A stretch of DNA of 64,000 nucleotides from assembly GCF_030657435.1 (NCBI RefSeq), contig NZ_JAUTWS010000022.1, positions 41,818 through 105,817 on the forward strand. The letters run 5' to 3'. The translations under genes and the position numbers were made by a program. This stretch comes from Paracraurococcus lichenis (lineage in GTDB: Bacteria; Pseudomonadota; Alphaproteobacteria; Acetobacterales; Acetobacteraceae). Positions 25,794-34,732 of this stretch are shown here, piece after piece. Within the stretch, counting starts at the first letter, position 1. Every line of letters starts with the position of its first letter. The notes under the pieces were generated by a model. The model did not search any database and had not been told where the DNA came from. It worked only from the letters and a program-made list of their open reading frames with translations.

Positions 25794-27866
25794 ATGTTTA
25801 CGCTTTTCAAGCGCGGACGTCCCGTCGCGACTGCGCCGGGCCCTGGTGCGCTGGCATCCAGGATCGCCAACTTCCCCGTCGTAAGCTGTGACGTATTTGA
25901 CACCGCTCTGGTGCGTCTCCTTGCCCGGCCGGAGGACGTGCACCTGGCGACCGGCGCTCGGGCCCGGGCCCGGGGGCTCACGACGTTCGCAGCCGCGGCA
26001 TTCCGCGAATATCGGGTCGAGGCCGAACGCTCAGCCCGCGCCGAGGTCGAGGCCGAGGGTCGGGACGAGGTCACTATCGCAGAGATCTACGGGCGCTTCC
26101 TGCAATGGGGGCTGGTCGGGGACCGTGGTGAAGCGGAACAACTCGCCAAGATAGAACTGGCGACGGAGCACAGCGTATGCCGGGCGGCAGCGGCCCTGAG
26201 GATGGCGGTCATGGGCCGCGCGGCGGGCCAGAAGCTGATCTTTGTCTCTGACAGTCCATTGCCGGGCGCCTGGATCGAAGAACTGCTCCGGAAGAATGGC
26301 TATGAGAGGGATTTCGAAGTCTTCTCCTCTGCGGATGCAGGTCTCAGCAAGCACTCAGGGCGGTTGTTCCCCTTCGTGCTCAACAGGATCGGCTGCACGG
26401 CGCGGGAAGTCGTCCATCTCGGGGACAACCCGATAGCGGATGTCGCTCGCGCTGAGGCCCACGGCATCACGGCAGTGCACATCCCACAGCGCGGCAGGCC
26501 CCCGGAGGCCGATCGCCTGGCCGGTGCCTCCACCGCCGTGCGGCTGTTGCACAGCCATCGGCGCTCATTGGCCGTGCAACAGTCCCGTCAGGACAGTGAT
26601 GGCCGGCACGCCGAGAAGGGCGCTGCCCCGGAGAGGGATGCCATCGACATTGCGCGCTACGGGACGATCCTGCTGCTTGGCTATACCCTTTTTGTGCTGT
26701 CCGAGGCGCGCAAGCGCGGCATCGACCGGGTCTACTTCGTCGCACGAGATGGCTACCTGCCCTGGCAAATCGCTCAGCGTCTCGCCCCGCGTCTTCTTCC
26801 GGGAGCACGGCTCCACTACTTGTATGCATCACGACGCGCGGTCGTCTTGCCGGCCCGCATGAACGATCTCGCATGGGTGGCGGGCGAGATCGCCGGCAGC
26901 CTGAGCGGCCAGACCCTCGATACGGCGTTCGATGTGATCGGCACCGCCCGGGAGCAAACCGCTGCGATGCTCCGTGAACTCGGAATGGACCCCTCGATGC
27001 GCTTGGGGCAGGGGGCAGGTCAAGCCGAAGTGCTCAGATTGCTCGAGGGCCAGCGGGCCTTCTTCACCGCGCGCATGGCCGAACGCCGCGCAGCCCTGCT
27101 CGCCTATCTCCGCCAGTCCGGCTTCCTGGAGCCTGGTCCGCGGATCGTCGCCGACATCGGCTGGCGGGGTTCCATCCAGGAAGCGCTGCAGATGTCAGGC
27201 GGGTTGCGTCCTGACGAGGTGTTCGGCTGCTATGTGGGGCTCTGGCCGAACGCACTGCGGGAAAGGCTCAATCCCGGGAATGCCGCCGGCTACTTGTTCG
27301 CATTTGGGCATCCCCGCTCTGCCATGGACGTCGTGGCGGATGGCTATGCCGTGCCCGAACTGTTCTTCTCGGCGCCACACGGGTCCACCATCCAGTACGA
27401 GATGGCCGGCGAGATCGCGCACCCCAACCTGGCCGTGGAGCAGGAGCCAGGCGCTTCCAGCCGACGGCGCGCATTCGAGGTAATCGAGCGGGAGTGTCTG
27501 GCCGAGATCGAGATGCTCGACACCATCCTCGATGGTGCCTGGGAGGACGGCGTCGATCCGTGCAGCGCGCTAGTGGATCTCGAGCAACTGTTGACGCGTC
27601 CGACGGCCGAACAGGTCAAAGCCATAAATCGGGTTCCGTTCATCTCCGGTATCAACGCCGAACGGATCACGGCCCTCGTCAATCCTGTCCCGTTGCACGA
27701 ATGGGTGCTTTGGCCGCAGAGGACGCTTCGCAGGATCGGGAGGTCGCCTTGGCGCGGCGGCACTGCCCGGGCGAGCCTGCCTTGGCCAATCCCCTCCATG
27801 ACGTACCGGGACCTGGAGCACCGGGCCCGATGGCTGTTTCGCCGCCTCGGCCGATCCGTCGGATGA
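25794..27866 (+). CDS. Two-part HAD-superfamily protein (COG5610-like), probably glycan-associated
   Basis: 690 aa. The first part (about residues 28-230) is a HAD hydrolase: VSCDVFDTALVRL holds the nucleophile (Asp33), FVSDSPLPG is motif II, and VHLGDNPIADVARAEAHGI is motif III near residue 210. The second part (about 290-560) contains RVYFVARDGYLPWQIAQRL, LYASRRAVVLP and IVADIGWRGSIQEALQ, a conserved block seen in large HAD-like proteins from polysaccharide loci. Likely a phosphatase or phosphotransferase in surface-glycan assembly, but this is inference. It stands alone between IS5 and IS630 remnants, suggesting it arrived by transfer. Confidence 0.75.
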   Translation: MFTLFKRGRPVATAPGPGALASRIANFPVVSCDVFDTALVRLLARPEDVHLATGARARARGLTTFAAAAFREYRVEAERSARAEVEAEGRDEVTIAEIYGRFLQWGLVGDRGEAEQLAKIELATEHSVCRAAAALRMAVMGRAAGQKLIFVSDSPLPGAWIEELLRKNGYERDFEVFSSADAGLSKHSGRLFPFVLNRIGCTAREVVHLGDNPIADVARAEAHGITAVHIPQRGRPPEADRLAGASTAVRLLHSHRRSLAVQQSRQDSDGRHAEKGAAPERDAIDIARYGTILLLGYTLFVLSEARKRGIDRVYFVARDGYLPWQIAQRLAPRLLPGARLHYLYASRRAVVLPARMNDLAWVAGEIAGSLSGQTLDTAFDVIGTAREQTAAMLRELGMDPSMRLGQGAGQAEVLRLLEGQRAFFTARMAERRAALLAYLRQSGFLEPGPRIVADIGWRGSIQEALQMSGGLRPDEVFGCYVGLWPNALRERLNPGNAAGYLFAFGHPRSAMDVVADGYAVPELFFSAPHGSTIQYEMAGEIAHPNLAVEQEPGASSRRRAFEVIERECLAEIEMLDTILDGAWEDGVDPCSALVDLEQLLTRPTAEQVKAINRVPFISGINAERITALVNPVPLHEWVLWPQRTLRRIGRSPWRGGTARASLPWPIPSMTYRDLEHRARWLFRRLGRSVG

Positions 27867-27913
27867 CATGCCGGGATCTGCATTGCCAGGCATCCTGGCC
27901 GCTGCGCAGGACG

Positions 27914-28264
27914 TCAGGCCAGGCGGATTTCGTCGACGGGCAGGTAAGCCCATGTTCCCTGTCTTCGAATGGGTTTCAGTTGATCCGGGCAGCGCTCCGC
28001 GATCGGCCGCCGGGTCCGCCGCTCCTGCGCCGGCGAGAGGGGCTTCTGCTTGCCCGGTCGGCGACCACGACGCCTGGCCTCCAGCGCCGCGTCCCCCAAC
28101 TGCAGCGCCGCCCCGACCCACTCGCCAAGGAAGCGGCGGTTCACGCCGACCGCGGCCGCGGCCTCGACCCGCATACTGCCGGCTTCGACCACGGCAACCG
28201 CCACCCGGCGGCGCCATGCCTGGGTGGCCGGATCGGGCTTGCGGAAGTCACGATGGAGCGCCAC
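27914..28264 (-). pseudogene. IS630 family transposase, N-terminal remnant
   Basis: About 116 residues from a GTG at 28264. WRRRVAVAVVEAGSMRVEAA and AVGVNRRFLGEWV form the helix-turn-helix region, followed by RRGRRPGKQKPLSPAQERR and PIAERCPDQLKP, the typical IS630 linker. After QLKP the reading diverges and ends, so the DDE catalytic domain is missing. Confidence 0.72.
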
Positions 28265-28541
28265 GCCTGAACCATCGCACGGCACACAGCACCATGAGAC
28301 CTGTTCGGTAGCCGGCTTGGTCAGATCGTCATTCCCGGATCGCTGCTCGATGCCCGTATGACCAAGCGTGGTCGTCGCTGCCTTCTGCCGTGCCGATGCA
28401 CGCAGCCTCGCCGCGGCGCCGGGCGGGGCCTGCCCAGCGACGCCGCACGATGAGGCACCTCCGGCCCCGATGTCTCGCGCATTCATCCGGCACATCGGCT
28501 TTGATGCGGACGGCCGCACTGCTTGCGGGTCAGGCAACATC
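28265..28541. other. Spacer upstream of the stand-alone chemoreceptor
   Basis: 277 bp with no recognised gene. The frame before 28542 stays open but encodes a low-quality Ala/Pro/Arg-rich extension and is treated as untranslated. I see no clear promoter. Confidence 0.4.
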
Positions 28542-30665
28542 ATGAACTCTCTCCTGAGCCGTCTTTCCATTCGTGCCAAGCTCGCCACCGTCATGGGCAG
28601 TCTGGGCCTGCTTCTGCTCGCCTTCGCCGCGCTGGGCTTCACCACCAGCCTGCGGGACAGCAACGCCTCCCGGCTCGTCGTCTCGATGACGAGCATCGGC
28701 GAGCAACTCTTCGAGGCGATGCTCTCCGCCCGCCTCGAGCGCGGGGCCCTGCTGGGCGGCCTCTCCTCCGATGCCCCTGCCGATGTGGCGCTCCGGGACC
28801 GCATCGGGACCGCCCGCCGCGCCTCGGACGAGGCGCTCGCGCGTGCCATGGCAGAGCTGGCGGTCGAGGGCACCGCCGTGGCCCCCGTGGCGGAACGCCT
28901 CGCCCGCGCCAGGGATGGCGTCGCCGCACTCCGCTCGCAGATCGACGCCGCGCTCGGGCTTCCCCGCGCGCAGCGGCCGGCGGAGGCTGCGGCGGAGGCC
29001 CCTCGCGCCACGCAAGCCTATCTCGACGCCCTGATCGCCGCCCATGACGAGGTGATCGGCCGGGTCCGCCTGATCAGCAACCGCGTCGACGAGACCCTAG
29101 CCGTCAAGTACGACGCCTGGGCGGCCCGGCTCGCCGGCGGGCTGATGACGCTCCATGTCGAGGGGGCCCTGGCGCGCGGCGGCACCCTGCAGGCTGCCGA
29201 CATCGTGGCGATGGCCGAGTTGCGCGGCCGCGCCTCAGGCGCCTGGGCGCGTATCAACGCCGCCGCGGCCAGGCCAGGCCTCGGAGAGACGCTCGTGGCA
29301 GCCATCCGCCGCGCGAACGAGGTGTTTCCCGCCGCCTTCGTCGCCCACCTCGATGAGGTGGCAAAGAGCCTGGAGGCGGGGCGGCCCACGATGACGCTGG
29401 TCGAGTTGCAACGGCGGAACACCACGATGCTGAACTCCGTCGCCGATGTCGTCCGCGCCAGCCTCGGGGAGGCCGTGGGCATCGCCCGTGCCGAGGCGGA
29501 GTCCCGGCAGCGCGCATTGCTCGTTGATGGCGTCACGCTCGGCTTCGCCGTCGCGCTGCTGGCGATCGGGCATCTGGTCGTCACCCGCGACGTGACGGGC
29601 CCCATGGCCCGCATGGCCGACCAGGTCGGCCGCATTGCTGGCGGGGACCTCCAATTGGCCGTCGAGGGAACCGGCCGCGGGGACGAGGTCGGCACGCTCG
29701 CCCGCGCCGTCGAGGTGTTCAAGCGCAACGCCGCGGACCGCATGAGGCTGGAGGAGACGAGCGCAGCCGACCAGGCGGCGCGGCTGGAGCGGGCCGAGCG
29801 GCTGGCAGCGCTGCTGCACGGCTTCGAAGGCAAGGTGCGCCACACGGTCGAGGCGCTGGGCGGTGCAGTGCGACAGCTCCAGGGCACCGCCCGCAGCATG
29901 GCCGGCACTGCCGAGGGCACCCTCTCCCAGGCCGGCGCGGTCACCTCGGCCGCCGAGCAGACCAGCGCCAATGTGCAGACGGTCGCCGCCGCCGAGGAGC
30001 TCTCGGCCTCCATCGCCGAGATCACCCGCCAGGTGGCGCAGTCCTCGAAGGCGGCCGGCCAGGCGGTGGACGAGACCCGCAGGACCGACGAGGTGGTGCA
30101 TAGCCTGGCCGAGGGCGCGCAGAAGATCGGCGAGGTCATGCGCCTGATCACCGACATCGCGGCCCAGACCAACCTCCTGGCGCTCAACGCCACGATCGAG
30201 GCGGCCCGCGCCGGCGAGGCCGGCAAGGGCTTCGCGGTGGTCGCCGGCGAGGTCAAGAACCTCGCCGCCCAGACCGCGCGGGCCACCGAGGAGATCGCCG
30301 CCCAGATCGGGGCGATGCAGTCGGCCACCGGGGATGCGGTCGGTGCGATCCAGGCGATCAGCGCCCGCATCGGCGAGGTCAGCGAGATCGCCTCGGCCAT
30401 CGCCGCGGCCGTCGAGGAGCAGGGCGCGGCCACCGCCGAGATCGCCCGCAACGTGCAGCAGGCCGCCCAGGGCACGCAGAACGTCACCGGTGCCATCGGC
30501 GGGGTCAGCCGGGCAGCGTCGGAGGCCTCCGCCGCTTCCGGCGAGGTGCTGGCCTCGGCCGAGGAGCTCTCCCGACACGCCGGCAACCTCGACCAGGAGG
30601 TCGGCGGCTTCCTGCGCGACGTCGCTGCCATCGAACCGGGCGCCCGCGACCGCTGCGCGGCATAG
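28542..30665 (+). CDS. Methyl-accepting chemotaxis protein (membrane receptor)
   Basis: 707 aa from the ATG at 28542, which gives a standard N-terminus (MNSLLSRLSIRAKLATVMG). TM1 is at residues about 12-33, the periplasmic helical sensor domain runs to about 325, and TM2 is near DGVTLGFAVALLAIGHLVVT. A HAMP domain (ARMADQVGRIAGGDLQLAVE) and the signalling hairpin follow, with tip DIAAQTNLLALNATIEAARA. No CheR-docking pentapeptide is present at the C-terminus (ending RDRCAA). It is separated from the che operon by an IS66 remnant and is transcribed towards it. Ligand unknown. Confidence 0.93.
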   Translation: MNSLLSRLSIRAKLATVMGSLGLLLLAFAALGFTTSLRDSNASRLVVSMTSIGEQLFEAMLSARLERGALLGGLSSDAPADVALRDRIGTARRASDEALARAMAELAVEGTAVAPVAERLARARDGVAALRSQIDAALGLPRAQRPAEAAAEAPRATQAYLDALIAAHDEVIGRVRLISNRVDETLAVKYDAWAARLAGGLMTLHVEGALARGGTLQAADIVAMAELRGRASGAWARINAAAARPGLGETLVAAIRRANEVFPAAFVAHLDEVAKSLEAGRPTMTLVELQRRNTTMLNSVADVVRASLGEAVGIARAEAESRQRALLVDGVTLGFAVALLAIGHLVVTRDVTGPMARMADQVGRIAGGDLQLAVEGTGRGDEVGTLARAVEVFKRNAADRMRLEETSAADQAARLERAERLAALLHGFEGKVRHTVEALGGAVRQLQGTARSMAGTAEGTLSQAGAVTSAAEQTSANVQTVAAAEELSASIAEITRQVAQSSKAAGQAVDETRRTDEVVHSLAEGAQKIGEVMRLITDIAAQTNLLALNATIEAARAGEAGKGFAVVAGEVKNLAAQTARATEEIAAQIGAMQSATGDAVGAIQAISARIGEVSEIASAIAAAVEEQGAATAEIARNVQQAAQGTQNVTGAIGGVSRAASEASAASGEVLASAEELSRHAGNLDQEVGGFLRDVAAIEPGARDRCAA

Positions 30666-31308
30666 GGCCCGCGGCGCGGGCGGCCTGACATCGCCACGTC
30701 GCCGGAATCACACCTGCCGCATGCCGGTCAGGGTCAACCCGCGAGAGGAGCGCACTGTCCCGCCCATTCGGGCCGGCAAGTGCGTCGGGGATGTCTCCGG
30801 CCGATTGCATCGGGCCTGCAGGCCACCTGCGGCCGCGGAGTACGTACAGGTTGCCCGCGTGCGGATCACGCCCGGGCGCCTGCTGCACCTGCGGAGCCAG
30901 CGCGTGCATCCCACGACGCAAGCGGTATGGCCGGCGGCCAGCCGGACGTGCACGCCAGTCGGAACCGGGATCATCCGCGCAGCACCGCCACCACGCGATG
31001 CAGTGCCGCGGCGCTGACCACCTCCGTCACCCGTACCGCCCTGCCGTCCGGCAGCAAGATCCCGATGCGGCCGTCCGGCTCGTCGTCCGCGTCGCTCCCC
31101 GCCGTGCGACATATCGGTGCCGACGTCGCCGCTCCAACCGGGTGATGATCCCCATCCCCGCCCTCCGTCCTTCGGCGCTCCAAGGAACGCCCGAGGGCAG
31201 GGTCCCGAAGGACACGGCGCCCGTCCTCGCCCGCAATCGCAAGCCGAACACTGGCCCCGACCCGACAGCCTGAATGGGGCCGGCTTCAGCAGCGGAGGTT
31301 GTGCCCCT
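30666..31308. other. Gene-free stretch holding an IS66 remnant
   Basis: 643 bp between converging genes. Just after the receptor stop, CCCGCG-G-CGCGGG can form a small hairpin. The middle holds decayed IS66 tnpA/tnpB (separate entry). Nothing else recognised. Confidence 0.5.
30830..31110 (-). mobile_element. IS66 family remnant: tnpA tail and frameshifted tnpB
   Basis: On the minus strand, DGRIGILLPDGRAVRVTEVV and SAAALHRVVAVLRG are the IS66 TnpA C-terminus ending at 30971. Overlapping by ATGA, tnpB begins at 30974 with MIPVPTGVHVRLAAGHT, the conserved TnpB start. A frameshift follows: the continuation MRRGMHALAPQVQQAPGRDP and LYVLRGRR is in another frame, and similarity ends near 30830. tnpC is absent. 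Confidence 0.78.
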
Positions 31309-31800
31309 TCACTTCGGCGGCTGCCTCACCGCACCAATCGGTCGCACGAAGGCTTCCGCGTTCCAGGTGCAGTAGCGCAACTGGATGCCCCGGGTCCCGC
31401 CGGTCCGGCGCAGGAGCACCTGCACGCCATGCTGCGGCAGCCGTTCCAGGGCCAGGGCGACATTCCGCGCCCCGACATCGTTGTTCCCGCTGAGACCGAT
31501 CAGGGTCGAGGCGCCGCCGAAGATCTTGGCGCGCAGATCCTCGACCCGGCAGCCGATGGCCACCATCCGCTTCAGCAGCAGATCGATGGCGACATCCCCG
31601 TAACGCGGGCCGCCGCCGCCGGGTGGGGACTCCGGCAGGACGAAATGGTTCACCGCGCCGATATGCAGCCGGCAATCCCAGAGGCAAACGGCAACGCAGG
31701 AGCCAAGGATGGTCGTGACAAGGGAAGGCCTTGCCGCGCAGTGGATCTCACCCGCGTGCAGGAATCGCTGCGGTATGACGGGGTCACCGAGCCAGATCAC
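31309..31800 (-). CDS. cheD: Chemoreceptor glutamine deamidase CheD
   Basis: 163 aa. The catalytic Cys lies in TTILGSCVAVCLWD (Cys35), with His in GAVNHFVLP (His52) and the conserved AKIFGGAS and IGLSGNNDVGARN segments. CheD deamidates receptor glutamines to glutamate and in some bacteria interacts with CheC. Its start overlaps the cheB stop (ATGA). Last gene of the che operon. No cheC is seen in the window; the divergent protein at 42249 is a candidate for the missing phosphatase activity. Confidence 0.93.
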   Translation of the reverse strand: MIWLGDPVIPQRFLHAGEIHCAARPSLVTTILGSCVAVCLWDCRLHIGAVNHFVLPESPPGGGGPRYGDVAIDLLLKRMVAIGCRVEDLRAKIFGGASTLIGLSGNNDVGARNVALALERLPQHGVQVLLRRTGGTRGIQLRYCTWNAEAFVRPIGAVRQPPK

Positions 31801-32885
31801 ATGCGGCCCCGGACGATCTCCGCGGCGAGCTGCTCGAGCGGCAAGATGCGGTCGACGGCACCCCGCTGGATCGCCTCCTTCGGCATGCCGAAGACGACGC
31901 TCGTCGCCTCGTCCTGCGCCACCGTGAGGGCCCCGGCCTCATGCATCTCCTGCATGCCGCGGGCGCCATCGTCGCCCATGCCGGTCATGATGATGCCCAC
32001 GGCATTGGCGCCGGCATATTGCGCCGCCGACCGGAACAGCACGTCGACCGAGGGGCGGTGGCGGGACACCAATGGCCCGTCCTTCACCGAGACATAGTAG
32101 CGCGCGCCGCTGCGCTGCAGCAGCATGTGCCGGCTGCCCGGCGCGATGAGCACCCGCCCGCGCAGGACGGAATCGCCATCGGCCGCTTCCTTGACCTCCA
32201 TGGCGCAGAGCGTGTTGAGGCGCTTGGCGAAGGCGGCGGTGAAATTCTCGGGCATGTGCTGCACCACGACGATGCCCGGCGCCGAGGCGGGCAGCGCTTC
32301 CAGCACCACCCGCAGGGCCTCCGTGCCGCCGGTGGAGGCGCCGATGCAGATCACCGCCTCGGTGGTCTGCGCCATCGACTTGCGCGGCGTCGCCCGGGGC
32401 AGCACCGCGTCGGCGGTCAGCTTCTCCTGCACCGGCCGGCGCGTGCTGCCGGCCGCGCCGCCGGCGCCGTTCCGCCGCGGCCGTGCCCGTGCCGCCGCCT
32501 TCACTGCGTCGCAGATCCGCATGCGCGATTCCAGCAGGCCCTGGCGCGTATCGAGGCGCGGCTTCTCGATCACCTCGACCGCCCCGGCCTCGAGCGCTTC
32601 CAGCAGCGTCTCGCTGCCCGGCCCGGCCAGCGAGGAGCAGATCACCACGGGGATGGGATGTTGCGCCATGATCTTGCGCAGGAAGGTCACCCCATCCATG
32701 CGCGGCATCTCGACGTCCAAGGTGATGACGTCCGGGCATTCCTGCTGGATGCGGCGGGCCGCCACGAAGGGGTCCATCGCGCTGCCGATGACCGTGATCT
32801 CGTCGTCCGAGTTCAGGATTTCGGTCAGCGCGTTCCGCACCGTGGCGGAATCGTCGACGATGAGGACGCGGATCTTGCCAGCCAT
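31797..32885 (-). CDS. cheB: Chemotaxis methylesterase/deamidase CheB
   Basis: 362 aa. The receiver domain (residues about 5-125) has Asp11-Asp12 and the phospho-acceptor Asp57 in TLDVEMPRMDG. An Arg/Ala-rich linker leads to the methylesterase domain with the catalytic Ser in GASTGGTEAL, the His in VVQHMP, and the Asp in TGMGDDGARG. Phosphorylated CheB removes methyl groups from receptor glutamates during adaptation. It lies between cheR and cheD in the operon. Confidence 0.95.
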   Translation of the reverse strand: MAGKIRVLIVDDSATVRNALTEILNSDDEITVIGSAMDPFVAARRIQQECPDVITLDVEMPRMDGVTFLRKIMAQHPIPVVICSSLAGPGSETLLEALEAGAVEVIEKPRLDTRQGLLESRMRICDAVKAAARARPRRNGAGGAAGSTRRPVQEKLTADAVLPRATPRKSMAQTTEAVICIGASTGGTEALRVVLEALPASAPGIVVVQHMPENFTAAFAKRLNTLCAMEVKEAADGDSVLRGRVLIAPGSRHMLLQRSGARYYVSVKDGPLVSRHRPSVDVLFRSAAQYAGANAVGIIMTGMGDDGARGMQEMHEAGALTVAQDEATSVVFGMPKEAIQRGAVDRILPLEQLAAEIVRGRM

Positions 32886-32927
32886 GGATTCGTCCGGATC
32901 AGGTCAGGAGAACGGGAAGACAGGGGG

Positions 32928-33800
32928 TCAGAGGCGACGGAAGACCGTGGGCGCCACGGGACGGAGAGGTACGCTCTGGCCGGCCAGGGATTCGGAATGG
33001 CCGAGGACGAGATAGCCGCCGGGCACCAGATGGTCGCAGAGCCGCTCCAGCACCCCGTTCTGCGTCGGCTTGTCGAAATAGATCAGCACGTTGCGCACGA
33101 AGATCACGTCGAAGTCGCGCCCCATCGGATAGCTGTCATCCATCAGGTTCAGGCGCTGGAACTGCACGAGGCGCCGCAATTCGGGCACGACCCTCACCAG
33201 GCCCTGGCCGGGCGTCTTGCTGCGCAGCAGGTAGCGTTGCCGCATGGGCGCCGGGATCGGAGTCGCCATGGCTTCCGGATAGATGCCGAGCGCCGCGGTC
33301 CGCAGCACCCGGGTGGAGATGTCGGTGCCGAGGATGGATATCTCGAAGGGTGCGGTGCGGGCAGCGAGGTCGGTCAGCACCATCGCCAGGGTATAGGCCT
33401 CCGCACCGGTGGAACTGGCCGCGCTCCAGACCTTCAGCACCGCGCCTCTGCCCGGCCGCTTCCAGGGCGCCAGCTCCGGCACCGCCTTCTCCGCGAGGTA
33501 GCGGAAATGCTCGGGCTCGCGGAAGAACTCGGTCTTGTTCGTCGTCACCACATCGATGAGCGAGAGCGTCTCGAGCTCGAGCCCGTTCCGTTCGAAGAGG
33601 TAGTTGCAGTAGTCCGCCAGGTTGGCGCAGCCGGCGGCGGCCACCCGCTTGCGCAGGCGCCCTTCCAGCATCGTCTTCTTCGTCGCCGGCATCTTGATGC
33701 CGGCGTAGTCCTCGATGAATTTGGCAAGACGGCGGAACTGGCTGTCGCTCAGATGATCGAGCTGACCCGTGCTCCGCTCGGCGCTCGCCGTCTGGCTCAT
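32928..33800 (-). CDS. cheR: Chemoreceptor methyltransferase CheR
   Basis: 290 aa. The N-terminal helical domain is followed by the SAM-binding domain with VWSAASSTGAEAYTLAM and NVLIYFDKPTQ, both CheR hallmarks. It methylates receptor glutamates. The gene starts 3 bp after the receptor stop, and its first codons (MSQ) lie inside the 938-bp duplicated segment. The adjacent receptors end in a pentapeptide that could dock this enzyme. Confidence 0.95.
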   Translation of the reverse strand: MSQTASAERSTGQLDHLSDSQFRRLAKFIEDYAGIKMPATKKTMLEGRLRKRVAAAGCANLADYCNYLFERNGLELETLSLIDVVTTNKTEFFREPEHFRYLAEKAVPELAPWKRPGRGAVLKVWSAASSTGAEAYTLAMVLTDLAARTAPFEISILGTDISTRVLRTAALGIYPEAMATPIPAPMRQRYLLRSKTPGQGLVRVVPELRRLVQFQRLNLMDDSYPMGRDFDVIFVRNVLIYFDKPTQNGVLERLCDHLVPGGYLVLGHSESLAGQSVPLRPVAPTVFRRL

Positions 33801-34732
33801 GGCTCAGTACCGCTCGAAATCGGCGTCATGGGCATCGGGGCCCGGGCTGAGGTCGAGGGCGACGCCGCCGCCGGCCGCGGCGCGCTGCTGGCGCGGCGCG
33901 GGCGCCGGCGCCGCGGGCCGGCGCTGCGGGCGCGGCCGGCCATTGGCCTGCAGGGCGTCGTGCAGGCGCACCACCTGGACCCGCGTCGCCGGGTGCTGCG
34001 GCGCCGGCGCCGCCGAGGGACGCGGCGGCGGCGCGCCGCCATCGACCCGGAAGAAGGCGATGCTGGACTGCAACTGCTCGGCCTGCGCCGCCAGCTCCTC
34101 CGAGGTCGCCGACATCTGCTCCGAGGCCGAGGAGTTCTGCTGCGTCACCTTGTCCAACTGCTGGATCGCCTGGTTCACCTGCTCGCCGCCGATGTCCTGC
34201 TCGCGGCAGGCCGCGCTGATCTCCTCCACCAGCTCCGCCGTCCGCTTGATGTCGGGCACCAGCCGCGCCAGCATCGTCCCGGCCTCCTGCGCCACCTTCA
34301 CCGTCGCCGAGGACAACCCGCTGATCTCGGCCGCCGCCGTCTGGCTGCGCTCGGCCAGCTTGCGCACCTCGGACGCCACCACCGCGAAGCCCTTGCCGTG
34401 CTCGCCAGCCCGCGCCGCCTCCACCGCCGCGTTCAGCGCCAGCAGGTCGGTCTGCCGCGCGATCTCCTGCACGATGGTGATCTTCTCGGCGATCGTCTGC
34501 ATCGCCTGCACCGCACGGCCCACCGCCTCGCCGGTCAGTTGCGCATCGGACGAGGACTGCCGCGCGATCTTCTCGGTCTGGCTGGCATTGTCCGCCGTCT
34601 GCTTGATGTTCGCCGCCATCTCCTCCATCGAGGCCGAGGCCTCCTCCGTCGAGGAGGCCTGCTCCGTCGCGCCCTGCGACAACTGCTGCGCAGACGCCGA
34701 GAGCTCCTGGCTGCCGGACGACACGTTCTCCG
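33795..34732 (-). repeat. 938-bp near-identical segment, copy 1 (3' end of second receptor)
   Basis: Aligns without gaps to 36421-37358 at an offset of 2626. I count about 11 differences over 938 bp, with an uninterrupted identical block of roughly 550 bp in the middle. The segment covers the receptor signalling hairpin, the Pro/Ala linker, the C-terminal pentapeptide, the stop, and the first codons of the next gene. Confidence 0.92.
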
